From assembly GCA_902801515.1 (NCBI GenBank), contig CADCII010000005.1:1-64000 (forward strand): 64,000 nt of DNA, read 5' to 3'. Below the pieces are notes generated by a model, which ran no database searches, was not told where the DNA came from, and worked only from the letters and a program-made list of their open reading frames with translations. The stretch comes from an uncultured Lachnospiraceae bacterium. Lineage in GTDB: Bacteria; Bacillota; Clostridia; Lachnospirales; Lachnospiraceae. Within the stretch, counting starts at the first letter, position 1, and every line of letters starts with the position of its first letter. The position numbers were made by a program, and so were the translations under genes. Shown here piece by piece: positions 32,830 through 39,390 of this stretch.

Positions 32830-34517
32830 GGTCAGTCGTAGACTGGTATGACCGGAACAGGAGAAGCATCTGGCTGTGCATTGTGTTGAATCTGCTTCTT
32901 CTTCTGATCTATCTTCTGCTGATGAGACCGGTGTTCGATTCAAACGACGATATGAACATAGCGTTCTTCGTCAACATGGCCCGCCCGATCCAGGATCCGT
33001 ATCTGTTGTTTGAAAATGTGCTGCTTGGTCATATATGCTCTTTTCTGTACCGTGTCACAAACATGCTGCCGTGGTATGGACTGCTTCAGTATTTCGGGCT
33101 GTTTTGTGCTTTTACCGGAATGACCTGGGTGATACAGCAGCTGTTTTCCACAGGAAGCGCTGCAGTACTGTCCCTTGTCTTTCTGAACTTTTTCGCAGCG
33201 GATGCCTATATCCAGATGCAGTTCACAAAGACAGCCGGAGTGTGCGCGGCCTGCGGACTGTGCCTGGTGGTATACGCGATGACAAGGCGGCATGTCCACA
33301 GAATCGCTCTTCTGGCAGGCGTACTGATCACTCTGTACGGGTACCTGTACCGTGACAGGGAAGCCTATGTCATGATCGCGTTGTGGTGTGTACTGGGGTT
33401 CACCCTGCTGCTCAGACTGAATGAGGTAAAACCAGGAAGGAGACTCCATCGCGCGCAGGCGTATTTTGGCTGCCTGTTCCTGGTTGTTGTGCTGTGTGGA
33501 GGCGCATGGACTTTTAACAAAGTTTCCTACAGGCTGAATCCGGAGGCTTCTGCATATAAGGCAATCAACGATGTCCGTTCAGATATTACAGATTACGGTT
33601 TCCCGGATTATGCGCAGAACAGGGAGTTGTTTGATTCGCTTGGAATCTCTGCAAATGCGTACAAACTGTTCTCAAAATGGAATTTTTATGATCCGGATGT
33701 GTATACGCTGAAAGTACAGGAGAAGATTCTCGAAGCGCAGCCAGACAGAGAACTGAATATGCAGCTTGTGAAGGATTTTCTGGACAAATACCCTTACAAG
33801 TGGTTTGAGAATCCGATGTTCTACTGTTTCCTGACTATGGCTGTGCTGGCACTGCTGTACGGGAAGAGAGACTGGAAGATGTGGCTGACGCTAGTGCTGC
33901 TCATCCTGGCTCTGACAGGCGTTTTCTTCATCATGTACTGGAACGGCAGATATAACCTTCAGCGTGTGGACAGTCCGATCTGGCTGTGTGCGAGCCTTAT
34001 CCTGCTGTTCCTGACAGATCCGGAAAAGTTTGTGCTACCTGCGCGATTCGCGCTCACTCTGGTTCTGGTTCTGCTTGTCCTGAATCAGGATAACTGGAGA
34101 GCGAACTGGAGGCACAATACCCGCAGGGATGCTGAAAAGATGGCAAGCAATGCGAATCTTGCTGCGCAGACCAGTCTGGATAAGGAGCATTTGTACCTGA
34201 CCAAGGTGGGACTCTATACTCTGTCTGTCGGGTACGGACCGCTGTCACTGGTTCCGGTCGGAGTCGGGGCCAATACCTGCACCCTGGGCGGCTGGCCGGC
34301 AGGAAGTCCGTCGTACTGTGCCGTTCTTAAGTCTTATGGTATCGAGAATCCGTACCGTGATTGTATCAACAATGACAAAGTGTATCTGATCGATAATCAT
34401 ATAGACTGGACAATGAATTATATCCATGAATATTATGATCCGGACGCACAGGAGGAAGTCATAGGGACTTTTGGAGAAGATACGGTATACAGAATCGTAT
34501 CAAATAAGGTGCCTTAA
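32826..34517 (+). CDS. Polytopic membrane protein, possible GT-C-type glycosyltransferase
   Basis: 563 residues from ATG 32826 (GAGGAG upstream, ATGA overlap with the SGNH gene); an in-frame ATG 60 bases earlier lies inside the upstream gene. About ten membrane spans are followed by a soluble ~140-residue C terminus (from ANLAAQTSLDKEHLYLTKVG). The first external loop holds FDSNDDMNIAFFVNM; acidic residues in this loop are typical of GT-C enzymes that use polyprenyl-phosphate sugars. I do not recognise a named family, so the enzymatic role is inference. Confidence 0.75.
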   Translation: MRSVVDWYDRNRRSIWLCIVLNLLLLLIYLLLMRPVFDSNDDMNIAFFVNMARPIQDPYLLFENVLLGHICSFLYRVTNMLPWYGLLQYFGLFCAFTGMTWVIQQLFSTGSAAVLSLVFLNFFAADAYIQMQFTKTAGVCAACGLCLVVYAMTRRHVHRIALLAGVLITLYGYLYRDREAYVMIALWCVLGFTLLLRLNEVKPGRRLHRAQAYFGCLFLVVVLCGGAWTFNKVSYRLNPEASAYKAINDVRSDITDYGFPDYAQNRELFDSLGISANAYKLFSKWNFYDPDVYTLKVQEKILEAQPDRELNMQLVKDFLDKYPYKWFENPMFYCFLTMAVLALLYGKRDWKMWLTLVLLILALTGVFFIMYWNGRYNLQRVDSPIWLCASLILLFLTDPEKFVLPARFALTLVLVLLVLNQDNWRANWRHNTRRDAEKMASNANLAAQTSLDKEHLYLTKVGLYTLSVGYGPLSLVPVGVGANTCTLGGWPAGSPSYCAVLKSYGIENPYRDCINNDKVYLIDNHIDWTMNYIHEYYDPDAQEEVIGTFGEDTVYRIVSNKVP

Positions 34518-34567
34518 GCCTAATCCTTAAAGGAAACTTAAAAAATCAATTTGTCATTCATTAGAAC

Positions 34568-34596
34568 TTTTCATTAACGGATGCTTTTGATATTAT
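34568..34596 (+). promoter_or_regulatory. Promoter of L,D-transpeptidase 2
   Basis: TTTTCA (34568-34573) and TATTAT (34591-34596), 17-bp spacer, about 60 bases before the gene. Confidence 0.5.
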
Positions 34597-34657
34597 TAGT
34601 TTAGGAAGATAGCGGATAAATACGCAGAAAGCTGTTTACTGCAGTGAGGGAGGAATC

Positions 34658-35413
34658 ATGAAAGCGTTGCAGAGAATACGGGGAATCTTATTATTGCTTG
34701 TCCTTACCATGGGCTTTGCGGTATTTGCGCAGATGCCGGCGCAGGCTGCGAGGATTCAGAAGGTACATACGATCTACTGGAGTGCAAAACTCACTGACAC
34801 AGTCAAGGTGAAGATTAATGGGAAAAAGAGAAAGCTGCAGCCCGGAACAGATGTTGTAGTAATAAACCGCAATTATCTGCAGAGAGGGAAGAGCAAAGTC
34901 CTGTATAAAGGGAAGAAGTTCAAGGTTAAGAATACAAAGCTGCATTTTATAGCGGACCTGTGCACCGCAGTATCAGAAGGCGACTACAACCTTGATACAA
35001 AACTTCATTTTGTAAACAAAGCTCACAGGTTCAAATCCAAAACGCCTTATCTGGTATGGATCTGTCTGGACAAACAACGGATCAATGTATTCAAAGGAAG
35101 TATGGGGAACTGGGTGCTGGTCAAGAGGATGAAGTGTTCATCGGGTCTCGCGGATTCACCTACTAAAGTGAGATGGAACGGCAGGATCGGTTTCAAAGAA
35201 AGAGTGTACAGTTATTCGAACCCGACGTTCTCTGCCACAGTTCAGTATTTCAATGAATTCGGCGGCAGCGGCATCCATAAATGGTCCGGCCCCGGAAAAG
35301 AGCAGCTGATTGGAAAGCACACGGCTTCGCACAGCTGTGTGAGACTTGGAAAGGCACATGCGATCTGGTTCTACAACACAGTACCGATCGGAACAAGAGT
35401 TGTAATTTATTAA
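34658..35413 (+). CDS. L,D-transpeptidase (YkuD fold), paralogue 2
   Basis: 251 residues. Signal peptide (RGILLLLVLTMGFAVFAQMPAQA), then the same basic SH3-like front as paralogue 1 (IYWSAKLTDTVKVKINGKK) and a YkuD domain beginning TPYLVWICLDKQRINVF. Catalytic His lies in GSGIHKWSGPG, and C227 in TASHSCVRLGKAHA; again SHSC instead of SHGC. Extracellular peptidoglycan cross-linking is expected. GAGGGAGGA precedes the ATG by a few bases. The gene has its own promoter and terminator, so it is a single unit inside the envelope island. Confidence 0.88.
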   Translation: MKALQRIRGILLLLVLTMGFAVFAQMPAQAARIQKVHTIYWSAKLTDTVKVKINGKKRKLQPGTDVVVINRNYLQRGKSKVLYKGKKFKVKNTKLHFIADLCTAVSEGDYNLDTKLHFVNKAHRFKSKTPYLVWICLDKQRINVFKGSMGNWVLVKRMKCSSGLADSPTKVRWNGRIGFKERVYSYSNPTFSATVQYFNEFGGSGIHKWSGPGKEQLIGKHTASHSCVRLGKAHAIWFYNTVPIGTRVVIY

Positions 35414-35424
35414 AATCAACTGAT

Positions 35425-35451
35425 ATCCGGCCTTCGGGCCGGATTTTTTTT
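35425..35451 (+). terminator. Intrinsic terminator after L,D-transpeptidase 2
   Basis: ATCCGGCC, TTCG tetraloop, GGCCGGAT (35425-35444), then T to 35451. Confidence 0.95.
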
Positions 35452-35453
35452 AC

Positions 35454-35482
35454 TTGAACAGACGGCCGATCTGAGCTTTAAT
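35454..35482 (+). promoter_or_regulatory. Promoter of the glycosylation operon
   Basis: TTGAAC (35454-35459) and TTTAAT (35477-35482), 17-bp spacer, immediately after the terminator. It could serve the long series of genes from the PLP enzyme onward. Confidence 0.55.
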
Positions 35483-35538
35483 AATGAGATATAGTCACTG
35501 GCAGTACTGTATTCCTGATTCAGAGAGATAATGTAGAA

Positions 35539-36519
35539 ATGATAGAACCGATACTGACAAAGACACCTCTGCAGCGTGCGGACTTCCTCGATAATGCTGC
35601 CGGAAACCGATTCTGGATAAAACGTGATGACCTGCTTCCGTTCTCTTTCGGGGGAAACAAGGTGCGGATCGGTCTTGCTTTTCTAGAGGACTGCCTGAAG
35701 AAAGGCTGTGACGCAATGATCATCTACGGAGACCGCCGCTCAAATCTGTGCCGCGTTCTGAGCGCACTGTGCGCCTCTGTCGGCATTGAGTGTCTGATGG
35801 TTTCTACAGACGCGGAGGAGGATACAGGCGGCTTCATGCCGATGAATGAGCGCATGATTCGAACTCTCGGCGTGCGGATCCTCTCCTGTGCGAAAGACCG
35901 GATCGCCGATACGGTGGATGAGGCATTCAGAACCCTTGAAGAGGAAGGGAAGAAAGCTTATTATATCTACGGAAACCGTCTGGGTGAAGGAAATGAGCAT
36001 ACGGCGGTTTCTGCCTATGTGAAGGCATGCACAGAACTGCTGGAGCAGGAAGCACTGCTGAATGCTCCTATTCAGTATGTCTATACAGCATGCGGAACAG
36101 GAAGTACTCTGTCCGGCCTTGCGGCAGGCCTGTGCGAGGGTAGGAGCGAAGCTCAGGTAACAGGCATCTCTATTTCCTCGCGCAGTGATGAGCGGGCGAA
36201 GATGTGTGTGGAGAAGGCGGTACGCTCCTGGTATGAGTCACAGGGCAGGGGAGTCCCGGAAAGACTGTGGGAGCACCTGCGTCTGGAGACCCGGTATAAC
36301 TGCGGCGGCTACGGCGTTCCCGACAGGAGAGTGCAGGAACTGATCGATCATGTCTTCCGTGTAAGTTCGATCCCGCTGGATCCCACATACACCGGAAAAG
36401 CAATGCGGGGCATGCTGGATGACCTGGAGCGCAGAGGCGTGAGAGATTCCAATGTACTGTTCCTCCATACCGGAGGGACACCGCTTTATTTTGACACCCT
36501 GGCCAGGGATTCTGAGTGA
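35539..36519 (+). CDS. PLP-dependent enzyme, D-cysteine desulfhydrase / ACC deaminase family
   Basis: 326 residues, fold-type II PLP enzyme. The PLP Lys lies in LLPFSFGGNKVRIGLAF; the phosphate-binding glycine run is CGTGSTLSGLAAGL; FLHTGGTPLYF closes the active site. Family members degrade D-cysteine, ACC or related D-amino acids; close relatives in polysaccharide clusters may act on other amino acids. The substrate cannot be judged. It is the first gene of the series leading to GT2, ATP-grasp and YfhO genes, so it may supply or remove an amino acid for the wall decoration proposed for this locus. Confidence 0.82.
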   Translation: MIEPILTKTPLQRADFLDNAAGNRFWIKRDDLLPFSFGGNKVRIGLAFLEDCLKKGCDAMIIYGDRRSNLCRVLSALCASVGIECLMVSTDAEEDTGGFMPMNERMIRTLGVRILSCAKDRIADTVDEAFRTLEEEGKKAYYIYGNRLGEGNEHTAVSAYVKACTELLEQEALLNAPIQYVYTACGTGSTLSGLAAGLCEGRSEAQVTGISISSRSDERAKMCVEKAVRSWYESQGRGVPERLWEHLRLETRYNCGGYGVPDRRVQELIDHVFRVSSIPLDPTYTGKAMRGMLDDLERRGVRDSNVLFLHTGGTPLYFDTLARDSE

Positions 36520-36545
36520 ATAACGGAAAATGACAGGAGAGAGAT

Positions 36546-37487
36546 ATGCTGGTTTCGGTAGTAATACCCTGCTATAATTCTGAACGGTCGATCCGCGAGG
36601 TAGTGGAACTGACGATGGAACAGTTTCAGACTCTGGATGATTATGATGTGGAGTTTGTTCTTGTAAATGACAACTCCTCCGACGGTACATTTGAACAGAT
36701 CCGGCTGCTTGCCGAAGAGTATCCGAATGTACACGGGATCAGCCTCATGCGCAATTTCGGACAGCATAACGCCCTGATGTGTGCCATGAATTATACCCAT
36801 GGAGACCTGATTCTGGGGATGGACGACGATCTGCAGACACATCCTTCCCAGATTCCGATCATCCTCGGGAAACAGAGAGAAGGCTATGATCTTGTGTACG
36901 GTGTATATGAGAAGAGCACCAACTCTGCCGGCAAGAATCTGACCAGCTGGTTTAACCGGGTGTCCTCCCGGATGCTTCTGGGCAGACCCAAGGAGATCCG
37001 CTCCAGCAATTTCTGGCTGATCACGGATAAAGTGAGGCGGGAAGTGATCAAGTACCGCAACTATAATCCCTATGTAGACGGTCTGTTTTTCCGCACAACG
37101 CATAACATCGGAAATGTGACGATCCAGCATCATAAGAGGGAATTCGGCTCCAGCAACTATACGCTGCGGAAGATGATGAAGCTCTGGATGGCATACTGGA
37201 ATTATTCTGTGCTTCCGCTGCGCGCAGCTTCTGTGCTCGGCTCGGTCACATCACTGATCGGGTTTATAGCTGCTATCGCGACGGTGATCCATAAACTGGT
37301 GGACCCGACCACGACAGTCGGCTGGTCCAGCACACTGAGCATCATGCTGATCTTCTTCGGATTTACGCTTTTGATGCTGGGAATCATTGGAGAATATATA
37401 GGAGAGATTGTACTCTCCATTAACAGTACACCGCAGTTTGTGATAAGGGACATGGTGAATGTCCCGGATGAGGACAGATTAGTTTGA
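36546..37487 (+). CDS. Polyprenyl-phosphate glycosyltransferase, GT2 (CsbB/ArnC type), copy 1
   Basis: 313 residues. GT2 domain with VSVVIPCYNSERSIREVVEL, FVLVNDNSSDGT, NFGQHNALMCAM and LGMDDDLQTHPSQIP (catalytic acidic cluster). Two membrane hairpin helices near the C terminus (LGSVTSLIGFIAAIATVI and LSIMLIFFGFTLLMLGIIG) followed by EYIGEIVLSINSTPQFVI. This is the DPM1/ArnC/GtrB/CsbB layout: transfer of a sugar from NDP to undecaprenyl phosphate at the inner face. Its stop overlaps the start of an ATP-grasp gene (TTGA). A paralogue with the same arrangement lies at 45027. Confidence 0.9.
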   Translation: MLVSVVIPCYNSERSIREVVELTMEQFQTLDDYDVEFVLVNDNSSDGTFEQIRLLAEEYPNVHGISLMRNFGQHNALMCAMNYTHGDLILGMDDDLQTHPSQIPIILGKQREGYDLVYGVYEKSTNSAGKNLTSWFNRVSSRMLLGRPKEIRSSNFWLITDKVRREVIKYRNYNPYVDGLFFRTTHNIGNVTIQHHKREFGSSNYTLRKMMKLWMAYWNYSVLPLRAASVLGSVTSLIGFIAAIATVIHKLVDPTTTVGWSSTLSIMLIFFGFTLLMLGIIGEYIGEIVLSINSTPQFVIRDMVNVPDEDRLV

Positions 37488-38695
37488 AGCGTGTAATGAT
37501 ACTTGGAGCGGGACTGTACCAGGTTCCGCTGATTGAAACCGCGAAGCGGATGGGACTGGAGACTGTCGTTGTCAGTGTGCCGGGTCCTTATAAAGGATTT
37601 TCTATTGCTGACCGGAGTTATTATGTGGATACGAGGGACCGGGAACAGATTCTGGAGATTGCCCACAGTGAGCAGATAAGCGGTATCTGTACTACCGGGA
37701 CCGACGTGGCAGTCAGGTCTGTAGGATATGTCTGTGAGAAGATGGGCCTGAATGGGATCAGCCTGGCAGCAGCGGATGTTCTCTGTGACAAGGCGCTGAT
37801 GAAGGAAGCCTTCCTGAAGGGAGGTGTCTCATGTGCGTCCGGCGGCCGTGCTTTCACTGCAGAGCAGGTGAAAGAGATTGCGGAGCAGATCGGATATCCT
37901 GTCGTTGTCAAGCGCGTGGACAGCTCCGGAAGCAGGGGCATAACGGTCGTCTACAGTGAATCTGAACTGGAAGATGCATATCAGTATGCCTGCAGGAAGA
38001 CAACACAGGACTATGTTGTTGTCGAGAGGTTTCTGAAAGGGACCGAGATTGGAGTCGACGGTTTTATCCGGAACGGCAGAGTGGTGTTCTGCGCTCCTCA
38101 CGCCAAGTTCCTCTACCGCGGACAGAAGACTACGGTACCTATGGGGCATGGGTTCCCTCTCGTATGCAGCAGACAGCTGGAAGAGGATATCGTGAATCAG
38201 ATGCAGCTGGCGGCGGACGCGACAGGTGCGGATAACTGCTGTTTCAATGCTGATGTCATGACAGACGGCGACAGGGCATTCCTGATCGAAATGGGCGGAA
38301 GGTGCGGGGCAACCTGCATTCCGGAACTGATCAGTACCTATTACGGAATCGATTACTATGAGGCAATGCTTACAGAGGCAATGGGCTCAGCCGCTGACTT
38401 CTCCGGGCAGGTGCAGCGCAGGCCATGCATGGCGAAGCTTCTCTGCAGTCCGAAGGAAGGCATCGTGACCGATATTGATGAGGAGCTGCTTGACGAAATA
38501 AGAAAAGAAAATGTCCGCATAACGATCGACCCGGAGGTAGGCGGACACGTGTTTGCCATGTCGGACGGGACAGACCGGATCGGCAGTGTGCTCCTTGAGA
38601 CACAGAGTGAAAATGAACTGGATGACATCTGCCAGAGAGTACGCAGCGCAATCCGGATCGACGGAAGGAGGCTTTCTGAGTTATGGAAAGGCTGA
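37484..38695 (+). CDS. ATP-grasp ligase, copy 1
   Basis: 403 residues, start TTG inside the last codons of the GT2 gene. N-terminal Rossmann-like preATP domain (MILGAGLYQVPLIETAKRMG), then the ATP-grasp core: YPVVVKRVDSSGSRGITVV, DYVVVERFLKGTEIGVDGFI, and the metal site FNADVMTDGDRAFLIEMGGR. The layout follows PurK/carbamoyl phosphate synthetase-like carboxylate-amine ligases. The reaction is ATP-driven coupling of a carboxylate to an amine or similar nucleophile; acceptor unknown. Paralogue of the gene at 46031 (shared YQVPLI, SSGSRGIT, EIGGR/EMGGR). The next gene starts 13 nt inside its end. Confidence 0.88.
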   Translation: MKRVMILGAGLYQVPLIETAKRMGLETVVVSVPGPYKGFSIADRSYYVDTRDREQILEIAHSEQISGICTTGTDVAVRSVGYVCEKMGLNGISLAAADVLCDKALMKEAFLKGGVSCASGGRAFTAEQVKEIAEQIGYPVVVKRVDSSGSRGITVVYSESELEDAYQYACRKTTQDYVVVERFLKGTEIGVDGFIRNGRVVFCAPHAKFLYRGQKTTVPMGHGFPLVCSRQLEEDIVNQMQLAADATGADNCCFNADVMTDGDRAFLIEMGGRCGATCIPELISTYYGIDYYEAMLTEAMGSAADFSGQVQRRPCMAKLLCSPKEGIVTDIDEELLDEIRKENVRITIDPEVGGHVFAMSDGTDRIGSVLLETQSENELDDICQRVRSAIRIDGRRLSELWKG

Positions 38696-39033
38696 AGCGG
38701 TTTATCCCCCTCCACCTGACGATCCTGCTGTTCTCCCTGACCAGTGTGTTCTCCAAAGCTGCGTCTATCCGTTACAACTCGGGAGGACTTCACGATCCGT
38801 ATCTGTGGCTGTTCCTCTTTCTGATGATGGCAAATTGCGGTGTGTATGCAATTGCCTGGCAGAGAGTGATACGGAAGTTTGATCTGAATGTGGCTTATGC
38901 GAACCGGACAGTATATCTGGTCTGGGTGCAGGTATGGGCCGTCATGATCTTCAAAGAGAATCTGTGTCTGTCAAATATTGCCGGCCTTCTGCTGGTGATA
39001 ACAGGTGTACTGGTGGTGGTATTCCATGAATAA
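38683..39033 (+). CDS. Small EamA/SMR-type membrane protein A (ArnE-like)
   Basis: 116 residues with four membrane spans (around LTILLFSLTSVFSKAAS, YLWLFLFLMMANCGVYAI, TVYLVWVQVWAVMIF, IAGLLLVITGVLVVVF). GGAAGGAGG lies before the ATG within the ATP-grasp gene. The sequence pattern fits half of an EamA/SMR transporter. In E. coli ArnE and ArnF of this size flip undecaprenyl-phosphate-aminoarabinose. The pairing with the next gene and the presence of a CsbB/ArnC-type GT suggest flipping of a lipid-linked sugar. Overlaps the next gene by eight bases. Confidence 0.8.
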   Translation: MERLKRFIPLHLTILLFSLTSVFSKAASIRYNSGGLHDPYLWLFLFLMMANCGVYAIAWQRVIRKFDLNVAYANRTVYLVWVQVWAVMIFKENLCLSNIAGLLLVITGVLVVVFHE

Positions 39034-39370
39034 ATATATTCTTCTGATGTTCATACTGACCTTTTTCTCGGCGCTGTCCCAGCTTCTGCTGAAACTGAGT
39101 GCGAACGAGAAGCATGAGAGTATGCTGCGGGAATATCTGAATGTCAAGGTTATCAGCGCATACTTCATATTTGCTGTGGTACTCCTGCTCAATACCTGGG
39201 CATACACCAAGGTCAACCTGAAGTACGGCCCGGTGATTGATACCTTCACCTATGTGTTTGTGCTGCTTCTGTCTGTGTTCGCGCTGAAGGAGAAACTGAC
39301 CGGATGGAAGGCGGCAGGCAACCTGCTGATCATCGCCGGAGTGCTGCTGTATACCCTTGAGCCTTTCTGA
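39026..39370 (+). CDS. Small EamA/SMR-type membrane protein B (ArnF-like)
   Basis: 114 residues from ATG 39026 (MNKYILLMFILTFFSALSQ); a longer frame from 39005 starts inside the partner gene without a reason. Four membrane spans, the last LLIIAGVLLYTLE. Segments ALSQLLLKLSANEK and NTWAYTKVNLKYGPVID match SMR/EamA halves. It probably pairs with the product of 38683 as a heterodimer that flips a polyprenyl-phosphate sugar. Confidence 0.8.
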   Translation: MNKYILLMFILTFFSALSQLLLKLSANEKHESMLREYLNVKVISAYFIFAVVLLLNTWAYTKVNLKYGPVIDTFTYVFVLLLSVFALKEKLTGWKAAGNLLIIAGVLLYTLEPF

Positions 39371-39390
39371 TTAAACTGAGGGATAGTATC

